DNA of 64,000 nt. Origin: Calliopsis andreniformis. Lineage: Eukaryota > Arthropoda > Insecta > Hymenoptera > Andrenidae. The notes under the pieces are model-generated. The model searched no databases, had not been told where the DNA came from, and worked only from the letters and a program-made list of their open reading frames with translations. This document shows positions 24,130 to 36,110 of this stretch, piece after piece. The position numbers and the translations under genes are program-made. The stretch is from assembly GCF_051401765.1 (NCBI RefSeq), contig NW_027480468.1, positions 1,178,001-1,242,000 of the forward strand. The letters run 5' to 3'. Position 1 is the stretch's first letter. Every line of letters begins with the position of its first letter.

Positions 24130-26365
24130 CAATCCTCAATCCTCAATCCTCAATCTTCATTCCTCAATCCTCAATCCTCAATCCTCGATCCTCATACTTC
24201 AATCCTCAATACCCAATCCTCAATCTTCAATCCTCAATCCTCAATCCTCAATGTTCAATCCGCGATACCCAGTCCTCAATGTTCAATCGTCAATACTCAA
24301 TACTCAATCCTCAGTCCTCAATCCTCAATCCTCAATCCACAATCCTCAGTCCCCAAACCTCAATCCACAATCTTCAATCCTCAATACCCAATCTTCAATC
24401 CTCATTCCTCAATACTCAATCCTTAATCCTCAATCCTCAATCGTCAGTCTTCAATCCTCAATACTCAATGTTCAATCCTCAACCCTCAATCCTCAATCCT
24501 CATTCTTCAATCCACAATACCCAATCCTCAATCTTCAATCCTCAATCCTCCATCCTCAATTCTCAATCCTCAATCCTCAGTCCTCAGTCCTCAAGCCTCA
24601 ATCCTCAACCCTCAGCCCTCATCCTCAATCCTCAATCCTCAATCCTCAATCCTCACTCTTCAATCCTCAATACTCACTATTCAATCCTCAATCCTCAGTC
24701 CTCAAACCTCAATTCTGAATCCTCAATCCTGAATCCTCAATCTTCGGCACTCAGTCCTCAACAATCAGTTGTCAATCCTCAATTCTCTATAGAATATCCT
24801 CAATTCACAGATTTCAATACTCAATACTCAGTCTGCAATCTTCAAACCTCAATCCACAAACATCAATTTTCATCATTCAACACTCAACACTCAGTCCCCA
24901 ATATTCAATCCTCAATCCTCAATCCTCAATCCTCAATCGTCAATCTTCAATCCTCAATACTATATCTTCAATCCTCAATCCTCAATCCTGAATCATCAAT
25001 CCTCATTCTTCCATCCTCAATACCCAATCCTCAATCCTCAATCCTCAATCCTCAGTCCACAATTCTGAATCCTCAATCCTCAATTTTCAATCCTCATTCT
25101 TCAATCCTCAATACCCAATACTCAATCTTCAATCCTCAATCCTCAATCCTCGATTCTCAATCCCCAATCCTCAGCCCTCAGTCCTCAAACCTCAGTCCTC
25201 AACCCTCAGCCCTCATCGTCAATCCTCAATCCTCAATCCTCGATATTCAATCCTCAATCCTCAATCCTCAATCTTCATTCCTCAATCCTCAATCCTCAAT
25301 CCTCGATCCTCATACTTCAATCCTCAATACCCAATCCTCAATCTTCAATCCTCAATCGTCAATCCTCAATGTTCAATCCGCGATACCCAGTCCTCAATGT
25401 TCAATCGTCAATACTCAATACTCAATCCTCAGTCCTCAATCCTCAATCCTCAATCCACAATCCTCAGTCCCCAAACCTCAATCCACAATCTTCAATCCTC
25501 AATACCCAATCTTCAATCCTCATTCCTCAATACTCAATCCTTAATCCTCAATCCTCAATCGTCAGTCTTCAATCCTCAATACTCAATGTTCAATCCTCAA
25601 CCCTCAATCCTCAATCCTCATTCTTCAATCCACAATACCCAATCCTCAATCTTCAATCCTCAATCCTCCATCCTCAATTCTCAATCCTCAATCCTCAGTC
25701 CTCAGTCCTCAAGCCTCAATCCTCAACCCTCAGCCCTCATCCTCAATCCTCAATCCTCAATCCTCAATCCTCACTCTTCAATCCTCAATACTCCCTATTC
25801 AATCCTCAATCCTCAGTCCTCAAACCTCAATTCTGAATCCTCAATCCTGAATCCTCAATCTTCGGCACTCAGTCCTCAACAATCAGTTGTCAATCCTCAA
25901 TTCTCTATAGAATATCCTCAATTCACAGATTTCAATACTCAATACTCAGTCTGCAATCTTCAAACCTCAATCCACAAACATCAATTTTCATCATTCAACA
26001 CTCAACACTCAGTCCCCAATATTCAATCCTCAATCCTCAATCCTCAATCCTCAATCGTCAATCTTCAATCCTCAATACTATATCTTCAATCCTCAATCCT
26101 CAATCCTGAATCCTCAATCCTCATTATTCCATCCTCAATACCCAATCCTCAATCCTCAATCCTCAATCCTCAGTCCACAATTCTGAATCCTCAATCCTCA
26201 ATTTTCAATCCTCATTCTTCAATCCTCAATACCCAATACTCAATCTTCAATCCTCAATCCTCAATCCTCGATTCTCAATCCCCAATCCTCAGCCCTCAGT
26301 CCTCAAACCTCAGTCCTCAACCCTCAGCCCTCATCGTCAATCCTCAATCCTCAATCCTCGATATT
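24130..26365 (+). repeat. Tandem duplication, two units of 1118 bp (only in super-repeat copy 2)
   Basis: Unit 1 is about 24130-25247 and unit 2 about 25248-26365. Type a islands at 24759 and 25877 and many flanking words repeat at exactly 1118 bp. The units differ at only a few bases, for example CAATCCT near 24233 against CAATCGT near 25351. Block A of copy 1 has one unit (about 1766-2883). 1118 is not a multiple of 7 because the unit contains off-phase heptamers. Confidence 0.88.
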
Positions 26366-27329
26366 CAATACTCAATACTCAATCCTCGATTCTCAATCCT
26401 CAATCCTCAGTCCTCAGTCCTCAAACCTCAATCCTCAACCCTCAGCCCTCATCGTCAATCCTCAATCCTCAATCCTCAATCCTCGATATTCAATCCTCAA
26501 TACTCAATCTTCAATACTCAATCATCAATTCTCAATCCTCAACCCTCAATCCTCAATCCTCAATCCTCAATCCTCAATCCTCAATCGTCAGTCTTCAATC
26601 CTCAATACTCAATCTTCAATCCTCAATCCTCAATACTCAATCCTCAATCCTCATTCTTCAATCATCAATACCCAATCCTCAATCTTTAATCCTCAAACCT
26701 CAATCCTCAATACTCAATCCTCAATCCTCAGTCCTCAGTCCTCAAACCTCAATCCTCGACCCTCAGCCCTCATCCTCAATCCTCAATCCTCAATCTTCAA
26801 TCCTCGATCCTCAATCCTCAATCCTCAGTCCCAAATCCTCAATCTTCAACCCTCAATCCTCAACCCTCAATCTTCAATCCTCAATACTCAATCTTCAATC
26901 CTCAATCCTCATTCTTCAATCCTCAATACCCAATCCTCAATCTTCAATCCTCGATCCTCAATCCTCATTTCTCAGTCCCAAATCCTCAATCCTCAATCCT
27001 CAATACCCAATCTTCAATCCTCAATCCCCAATCCTCAATCTTCAATCCTCAACACTCAACCCTCAATCCTCAGTCCTCAATCTTCAATCCTCAATACTCA
27101 ATATTCAATCCTCTATCCTCAATCCTCAATCCTCAATCCTCAATCCTCAATCCTCAATTTTCAATCCCCAATACTCAATCTGCAATCCTGAATCCTCAAT
27201 CCTCAATCCTCTATCCTCATTCTTCAATCCTCAGTACCGAATCCTCAATCTTCAATCCTGAATCCTCAATCCTCAATTCTCAATCCTGAGTCCTCAATCC
27301 TGAATCCTCAATCTTCAGCCCTCAGTCCT

Positions 27330-27470
27330 CAACAATCAGTTGTCAATCCCCAATCCTCAATAGAATATCCTCAATTCACAGTTTTCAATACTCATTACTC
27401 AATCTGCAATCTTCAGAACTCTATCCACAAACATCAATTCTCATCACTCAACCCTCAATACTCAGTACCC
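27330..27470 (+). repeat. 141-bp island, subtype e (also 47127; truncated at 3848, 7900, 8591, 29825, 30815)
   Basis: Complete e-type island with near-consensus core and AGAACTCTATCC. Its copy-1 partner at 3848 is cut after about 75 bp by the 294-bp deletion. The four B-block relatives (7900, 8591, 29825, 30815) all break off after GTTTTCATTAGTCAATACC and return to heptamers at the same place, so their truncation happened once and was then duplicated. Confidence 0.8.
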
Positions 27471-29562
27471 AATCCTCAATCTTCAAATCTAATTCCTCAA
27501 TCCTCAATCATCAATGCTCAATCTTCAATCCTCAATACTCAATCTTCAATCCACAACCCTCAATCCTCAATCCTCAATCATCAATCCTCAATCCTCAATC
27601 CCCAGTCCTCAATCGTCATTCTTCAGTACTCAATCCTCAATCCTCAATCCTCAGTCCCCAAACCTCAATCCTCAATCTTCAATCCTCAATACTCAATCTT
27701 CAATCCTCAGTCCTCAATACACAATCTTCAATCCTCAATCCTCAATCCTCAATCCTCATCCTCATTCTTCAATCCTCAATACCCAATCCTCAATCTTCAA
27801 TCCTCAATCCTCAATCCTCAATTCTCAATCCTCAATCCTCAGTCCTCAGTCCTCAAACCTCAATCCTCAACCCTCAGCCCTCATCCTCAATCCTCAATCC
27901 TCAATCTTGAATCCTCAATCCCCAATCCGCAATGCCCAATCTTCAATCCTCGATCCCCAATCCTCAATCCTCAGACGTCAAACAGCAACACTCAACCCTC
28001 CGTCCTCGTCCTCAATCCACAAACATCATTCCTCAATCCTCAATCCTCAATCCTCAGTCCTCAATCTTCAGTCCTCAATCCTCAATCCTCAATCCTCAAT
28101 CCTCAATCCTCAATGTTCAATCCGCAATACCCAAACCTCAATCTTCAATCCTCAATCCTCAATCCTCAATCCTCAAACCTCAATCCTCAATCTTCAATCC
28201 TCAATCCTCAATCCTCAGTCCTCGAACCTCAAACCTGTATCCTCAATCCTGAATCCTCAATCTTCATACCTCAGTCCTCAGCAATCAGTTGCCAATTCTC
28301 AAACCTCAATAGAATATCATCAATTCACAGTTTTCAATACTCAATTATCAATCTGCAATTTTCAAATCTCTATCCACAATCATCAATTCTCATCATTCAA
28401 CCCTCAGCACTCAGTCCCCAATCCTCAATCTTCAATACTGAATCCTCAATCCTCAATCCTCGATCCTCAATCTACAAACCTCAATACTCAATCCTCAATC
28501 CTCAATCCTCAATCTTCAATCTTCAATTCTCAATTCTCAATACTCAATCGTCAATCCTCAATCCGCAATCCTCAATCCTCAATCATCAATCCTCAATCAT
28601 CAATCCTCAATCTTCAATACTCAACCCTCAACCCTCAATCCTCGATCCTCAATACTCAACCATCAATCCTCAATACTCAATCTTCAATAAACGATCCTCA
28701 ATTCTCAATCCTCAATACTCAATCCTCATTCGTCAATCCTCAATCTCCAATCCTCAATCTTCAATCCTCAATCCTCAATCCTCATTCCTCAATCCTCAAT
28801 ACTCAATCCTCAATCCTCCATCCTCAATCTTCAATCTTCAACCTTCAATCCTCAATACTCAATCTTCAATTATCAATCCTCAATTCTCAATCCACAATCA
28901 TCAATCCTCAATCCTCAATCCTCAACCCTCAATCCTCAGTCCTCGAACCTCAAACCTGTATCCTCAATCCTAAATCCTCAATCTTCAGACCTCAGTCCTC
29001 AACAATCAGTTGACAATTCCCAAACCTCAATAGAATATCATCAATTCATAGTTTTCAATACTCACTAATCAATCTGCAATTTTCAAATCTCTATCCACAA
29101 GCATTAACTCTCATCATTCAACCCTCAACGCTCAGTCCCCAATCCTCAATCTTCAATACTCAGTCCTCAATCCTCAATCCTCGATCCTCAATCTTCAATC
29201 CTCAGTACTTAATCTTCAATCCTCCATCCTCAATCGTCAATCCTCGATCCTCAGTCCTCAATCGCCAGGCTTCAATCATCAATACTCAATCTTCAATCCT
29301 CAATCCACAATCCTCATTCCTCAATCCTCATTCTTCAATCCTCAACGCCCAATCCTCAATCTTCAATCCTCAATCCTCAATCCTCAATCTTCAATCTTCA
29401 ATTCTCAATTCTCAATACTCTATCGTCAATCCTCAATCCTCAAACCTCAATCCTCAATCATCAATCCTCAATCATCAATCCTCAATCTTCAATACTCAAC
29501 CCTCAACCCTCAATCCTCGAACCTCAATACTCAACCATCAATCCTCAATTCTCAATACTCAA

Positions 29563-29590
29563 TAGGATATCCTGAATTCTCAGGATTCTA
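29563..29590. other. Dyad with one wobble position
   Basis: The left arm begins TAGGAT, changing one A-T pair to a G-T wobble; the other ten pairs are intact. Counterpart of 7638 in super-repeat copy 2. Confidence 0.8.
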
Positions 29591-30552
29591 TACTCAAACC
29601 TCAATCCTCTACCCTCTGCCCTCACTCTCAATCCTCAATCCACAATCCTCAAACCTCAACCCTCAACCGTCAGCCATCGTCCTCAACCATCAACCCTCAA
29701 TCCTCAATCCTCCCATTTTCAGTCATCAATACTCAATCTTCAATCCTCAATTCTCAATCCTCTGTCCTCTAACCTCAATCCTGAATCCTCGATCCTGAAT
29801 CCTCAATCTTCAGCCCTCAGTCCTCTACAATCAGTTGTCAATCCTCAATCCTCAATAGAATATCATCAATACACAGTTTTCATTAGTCAATACCCAATCC
29901 TCAATCCTCAATCCTCAATCCTCAATCCTCAATTCTCAGTCCTCAATCCTCAGTCCTCAGTCCTCTAACCTCAATCCTCAACCCTCAGCCCTCATCCTCA
30001 ATCCTCAATCCTCAATCATCAATCCTGAATCCTCAATCCTCAATCCTCAATCCTCAATCCTCATTCTTCAATCCTCAACCGTCAGTCCTCGTCCTGAATC
30101 CTCAACCCTCAATCCTCAATCCTCAATCCTCAGTCCTCAGTCCTCAAACCTCTACCCTCAACCCTCAGCCCTCATCCTCAATCCTCAATCCTCAATCCTC
30201 AATCCTCAATCTTCAATCCTCAATACTCAATCTTCAATAAACGATCCTCAATTCTCAATCCTCAATACTCAATCCTCATTCGTCAATCCTCAATCTCCAA
30301 TCCTCAATCTTCAATCCTCAATCCTCAATCCTCATTCCTCAATCCTCAATACTCAATCCTCAATCCTCAATCCTCAATCTTCAATCTTCAATTCTCAATT
30401 CTCAATACTCAATCGTCAATCCTCAATCCTCAATCCTCAATCCTCAATCATCAATCCTCAATCATCAATCCTCAATCTTCAATACTCAACCCTCAACCCT
30501 CAATCCTCGAACCTCAATACTCAACCATCAACCCTCAATTCTCAATACTCAA

Positions 30553-30580
30553 TAGAATATCCTGAATTCTCAGGATTCTA
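30553..30580. other. Perfect-arm dyad
   Basis: All 11 arm pairs are present, with the ATTC loop and the 2-nt AT bulge in the left arm. It lies in the first B block of copy 2, 262 bp upstream of a truncated e island. Confidence 0.83.
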
Positions 30581-31200
30581 TACTCAAACCTCAATCCTCA
30601 ACCCTCTGCCCTCACTCTCAATCCTCAATCCACAATCCTCAAACCTCAACCCTCAACCGTCAGCCCTCGTCCTCAACCATCAACCCTCAATCCTCAATCC
30701 TCCCATTTTCAGTCATCAATACTCAATCTTCAATCCTCAATTCTCAATCCTCTGTCCTCAAACCTCAATCCTTAATCCTCGATCCTGAATCCTCAATCTT
30801 CAGCCCTCAGTCCTCTACTATCAGTTGTCAATCCTCAATCCTCAATAGAATATCATCAATACACAGTTTTCATTAGTCAATACCCAATCCTCAATCCTCA
30901 ATCCTCAATCCTCAATCCTCAATTCTCAGTCCTCAATCCTCAGTCCTCAGTCCTCTAACCTCAATCCTCAACCCTCAGCCCTCATCCTCAATCCTCAATC
31001 CTCAATCATCAATCCTGAATCCTCAATCCTCAATCCTCAATCCTCAATCCTCATTCTTCAATCCTCAACCGTCAGTCCTCGTTCTGAATCCTCAACCCTC
31101 AATCCTCAATCCTCAATATTCAATCCTCAATACTCAATATTCAACCCTCAATCCTCAATCCTCAATATTCAATCCTCAATCCTCAATCCTCAATCCTCAA

Positions 31201-32545
31201 TCCTCAATCCTCAATGTTCATTGCGGTTTACCCAATCCTCAATCTTCAATACTCAATACCCAATCTTCAATTCTCAATCCTCAGTCCTCAATCCTCAGAC
31301 TTCAAACACCAATACTCAAGCCCCAGTCCTCGTCCTCAACCCACAACCCTCAATCCTCAATCCTCAATCCTCAATCCTCAACCCTCAATCCTCAATGTTC
31401 AATCCTCAATACCCAATCCTCAGTCTTCAATCCTCAATCTTCAATCCTTAATCCTCAATCCTCAATCCTCAATATTCAACGCACAACCCTCAGCCATCAA
31501 TGCTTAACACTCAACCATCAATCCTCAATTCTCAATGCTCAATAGAATATCCTGAATTCTCATGGTACAATACTCAATCCACAATATTCAATAATCAAAT
31601 CTGAATCCTCAAACATCAATTCTCAAAACTCAATCCTCAACACTCAGTCCTCTCTCATCAATCCTCCATCCTCAATCGTCAATCCTCAAGCGTCAATCCT
31701 CAATCCTCAATCCTCAACCCTCAATCCTCAGTCCTCAAACCTCCACCACGAATACTCAATTCTGAATCCTCAATCTTCAGCCATAAGACCTCAACAATCA
31801 ATTGTCAATCCTCATTCCTCAATAGAATATCCTCAATTCACAGTTTTCAATACTCAATCCCCATTCTTCAATCTTCAAATCTCAATCCACAAACATCAAT
31901 TCTGATCACGCAAGCCTCAACACTCAGTCCTCAATCTGCAATACTCAATCCTCAATCCTCAATCTTCAATCCTCAATACTCAATCCTCAATCTTCAATCC
32001 TCAGTCCTCAATCCTCAATCCTCAATCCACATTCTTCAATCCTCAACACCCAATACTCAATCTTCAATTCTCAATCCTCAATCCTCAATTCTCAATCCTC
32101 AATCCTCAATCCTCAGACCTCAAACATCAATACTCAACCCTCAGTCCTCGTCCTCAATCCACAACACTCAATCGTCGATCCTCAATTTTCAATCATCAAT
32201 ATTCAATCTTCAATCCTCAATCCTCAATCCTCAATCCTCAATACACAATCCTCATTGTTCAATGTTCAATCCTCAATACCCAATACTCAATCTTCAATCC
32301 TCAATCCCCAATCCTCAATTCTCAATCCTCAATCCTCAATCCTCAGCCCTCAAACCTCAATCCTGAATCCTCAATCCTCAGCCCTCAGTCCTCAACAATC
32401 AGTTGTCAATCCTTAATCCTCAATAGAGTATCCTCAATTCACAGGTTTCAATACTCAATACTCAACCTGCAATCTTCAAATCCCTATCCACAAACATCAA
32501 TTCTCATCACTCAGCCCTCAACACTCAGTCCCCAATCCTCAATAC
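31201..32545 (+). repeat. Block C, copy 2, first occurrence
   Basis: Contains the rare word TTGCGGTTTACCC (31221-31233), a C composite module (31471-31932) and a d1 island (32393-32533). From 31471 the match to 9310-10400 holds at offset 22161. The G-containing word is absent from the corresponding place in copy 1 but recurs at 36119. Confidence 0.82.
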
Positions 32546-35500
32546 TCAATCTTCAATCCTCAGTCCTCAATACACAATCTTCAATCCTCAATCCTCAATC
32601 CTCAATCCTCATCCTCATTCTTCAATCCTCAATACCCAATCCTCAATCTTCAATCCTCAATCCTCAATCCTCAATTCTCAATCCTCAATCCTCAGTCCTC
32701 AGTCCTCAAACCTCAATCCTCAACCCTCAGCCCTCATCCTCAATCCTCAATCCTCAATCCTCAATCCTCAACCTTCAATCCTCAATACTCAATCTTCAAT
32801 TATCAATCCTCAATTCTCAATCCACAATAATCAATCCTCAATCGTCAATCCTCAATCCCCAATCCTCAATCCTCAATCCTCAATGTTCAATGCGCTTTAC
32901 CCAATCCTCAATCTTCAATACGCAATACCCAATCTTCAACTCTCCATCCTCAATCCTCAATCCTCAATCCTCAATCCTCAATCCTCAATCCTCAATCTTC
33001 AATCCTCAATACTCAGTCTTCAATCCTCAATCCTCAATACTCAATCCTCAATCCTCATTCTTCAATACTCAATACCCAATCCACAATCTTCAATCCTCAA
33101 TCCTCAATCCTCAATTCTCAATCCTAAATCCTCAATCCTTAGACCTCAAACAGCAATACTCAACCCTCAGTCCTGGTCCTCAATCCACAACCATCAATAC
33201 TCAATCCTCAATCTTCAATCATCAATATTCAATCTTCAGTCCTCAATCCTCAATCCTCAATCCTCAATCCTCAATCCTCAACCCTCAATCCTCAATGTTC
33301 AATCCGCAATACCCAATCCTCAATCTTCAACCCTCAATCCTCAATCCTCAATCCTCAATCCTCAATCCTCAACCCTCAATCCTCAGTCCTCGAACCTCAA
33401 ACCTGTATCCTCAATCCTGAATCCTGAATCTTCAGACCTCAGTCCTCAACAATCAGTTGTCAATTCTCAAACCTCAATAGAATATCATCAATTCATAGTT
33501 TTCAATACTCAATAATCAATCTGCAATTTTCAAATCTCTATCCACAAGCATCAATTCTCATCATTCAACCCTCAACACTCAGTCCCCAATCCTCAATCTT
33601 CAATACTCAGTCCTCAATCCTCAATCCTCGATCCTCAATATTCAATCCTCAGTACTCAATCTTCAATCCTCCATCCTCAATCGTCAATCCTCGATCATCA
33701 TTCCTCAATCGCCAGGCTTCAATCCTCAATACTCAATCTTCAATCCTCAATCCTCAATCCTCATTCCTCAATCCTCATTCTTCAATCCTCAATCTTCAAT
33801 CCTCAATAATCAATCTCCAATCATAGATCCTCAATACCCAATCCTCAATCCTTAATCCACAATCTTCAATCCTCAATCCCCAGTCCTCAATCTTCAATCC
33901 TCAATGTTCAATCCTCAATCCCCAATCCTCAGTCCTCAATCCTCAATCCTCAATCCTCATTCTTCAATCCTCAACCGTCAGTCCTCGTCCTGAATCCTCA
34001 ACCCTCAACCCTCAATCCTCAATATTCAATCCTCAATACTCAATATTCAATCATCAATCCTCAATCCTGAATCCGCAATCCTCAATCCTCAATCCTCAAT
34101 CCTCAATCCTCAATCCTCAATCCTCAATCCTCAATCCTCAATCCTCAATCCTCATACTTGAATCCTCAATACCCAATCCTCAATCGCCAACCCTCAATCC
34201 TCAATCCTCAATTCTCAATCCTCAACTCTCAGTCCTGGTCCTCAATCCACAACCATCAATTCTCAATCCTCAATCTTCAATCATCAATATTCAATCTTCA
34301 GTCCTCAATCCTCAATCCTCAATGCTCTATCCTCAATCCTCAATCCTCAATGTTCAATCCGCAATACCCAATCCTCAATCTTCAATCCTCAATCCTCAAT
34401 CCTCAATCCTCAATCCTCAATCCTCAATCCTCAATCCTCAATCCTCAGTCCTCGAACCTCAAACCTGTATCCTCAATCCTGAATCCTCAATCTTCATACC
34501 TCAGTCCTCAGCAATCAGTTGCCAATTCTCAAACCTCAATAGAATATCATCAATTCACAGTTTTCAATACTCAATTATCAATCTGCAATTTTCAAATCTC
34601 TATCCACAATCATCAATTCTCATCATTCAACCCTCAGCACTCAGTCCCCAATCCTCAATCTTCAATACTGAATCCTCAATCCTCAATCCTCGATCCTCAA
34701 TCTACAAACCTCAATACTCAATCCTCAATCCTCAATACTCAACCATCAATCCTCAATACTCAATCTTCAATAAACGATCCTCAATTCTCAATCCTCAATA
34801 CTCAATCCTCATTCGTCAATCCTCAATCTCCAATCCTCAATCTTCAATCCTCAATCCTCAATCCTCATTCCTCAATCCTCAATACTCAATCCTCAATCCT
34901 CAATCCTCAATCTTCAATCTTCAACCTTCAATCCTCAATACTCAATCTTCAATTATCAATCCTCAATTCTCAATCCACAATCATCAATCCTCAATCCTCA
35001 ATCCTCAACCCTCAATCCTCAGTCCTCGAACCTCAAACCTGTATCCTCAATCCTGAATCCTCAATCTTCAGACCTCAGTCCTCAACAATCAGTTGACAAT
35101 TCCCAAACCTCAATAGAATATCATCAATTCATAGTTTTCAATACTCACTAATCAATCTGCAATTTTCAAATCTCTATCCACAAGCATTAACTCTCATCAT
35201 TCAACCCTCAACGCTCAGTCCCCAATCCTCTATCTTCAATACTCAGTCCTCAATCCTCAATCCTCGATCCTCAATCTTCAATCCTCAGTACTTAATCTTC
35301 AATCCTCCATCCTCAATCGTCAATCCTCGATCCTCAGTCCTCAATCGCCAGGCTTCAATCCTCAATACTCAATCTTCAATCCTCAATCCACAATCCTCAA
35401 TCCTCAGTCCTCAGTCCTCAAACCTCTACCCTCAACCCTCAGCCCTCATCCTCAATCCTCAATCCTCAATCCTCAATCCTCAATCTTCAATCCTCAATAC

Positions 35501-36110
35501 TCAATCTTCAATAAACGATCCTCAATTCTCAATCCTCAATACTCAATCCTCATTCGTCAATCCTCAATCTCCAATCCTCAATCTTCAATCCTCAATCCTC
35601 AATCCTCATTCCTCAATCCTCAATACTCAATCCTCAATCCTCAATCCTCAATCTTCAATCTTCAATTCTCAATTCTCAATACTCAATCGTCAATCCTCAA
35701 TCCTCAATCCTCAATCCTCAATCATCAATCCTCAATCATCAATCCTCAATCTTCAATACTCAACCCTCAACCCTCAATCCTCGAACCTCAATACTCAACC
35801 ATCAATCCTCAATTCTCAATACTCAATAGAATATCCTGAATTCTCAGGATTCTATACTCAAACCTCAATCCTCAACCCTCTGCCCTCACTTTCAATCCTC
35901 AATCCACAATCCTCAAACCTCAACCCTCAACCGTCAGCCCTCGTCCTCAACCATCAACCCTCAATCCTCAATCCTCCCATTTTCAGTCATCAATCCTCAA
36001 TCTTCAATCCTCAATACTCAATCTTCAATAAACGATCCTCAATTCTCAATCCTCAATACTCAATCCTCATTAGTCAATCCTCAATCCCCAATCCTCAATC
36101 CTCAATCCTC
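32546..36110 (+). repeat. Block B, copy 2, second occurrence
   Basis: Islands b1 (33447), b2 (34509) and b3 (35083) follow the d1 island at 32393. This is the undoubled state of the array seen at 10.4-16.3 kb. 32.75-33.6 kb matches 4.6-5.5 kb of the first B block (offset 28127 at the word TGCGCTTTACCC) better than it matches 10.6-11.5 kb, so the block is a mosaic of B variants. A dyad element lies at 35827-35854. Confidence 0.8.
35827..35854. other. Perfect-arm dyad
   Basis: All 11 arm pairs are present. It lies near the right edge of the second B block of copy 2, followed by CAACCGTCAGCCCTCGTCC as in the other B-type copies. Confidence 0.83.

Larger units (their letters stand above)
22364..27706 (+). 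repeat. Block A, copy 2
   Basis: Colinear with 1-3930. Type a islands are at 24759 and 25877 because of a 1118-bp tandem duplication. A complete e-type island at 27330-27470 corresponds to the truncated island at 3848 in copy 1. Minor differences from copy 1 are single heptamer gains and losses (one extra unit near 23400, one fewer near 24080) and scattered substitutions. Confidence 0.85.
27707..31200 (+). repeat. Block B, copy 2, first occurrence
   Basis: Islands are b2 (28279), b3 (29000) and two truncated e-type copies (29825 and 30815). Spacings 721 and 825 bp equal those at 6354/7075/7900 in copy 1. The b1 island of copy 1 (5320) is missing, consistent with a deletion of about 1.85 kb at about 28204. 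Dyad elements lie at 29563-29590 and 30553-30580. Confidence 0.8.

Noticed and set aside
27514..29013. 499-codon open frame (and others of 250-450 codons) as protein-coding genes
   Set aside because: The translation is only the 7-residue cycle forced by the 7-bp unit. Overlapping frames are equally open, starts fall on chance CAATG variants, ends on CTGAAT, TTAATC or AATAG variants, and duplicated copies break at different places. No domain, signal or codon bias is visible.
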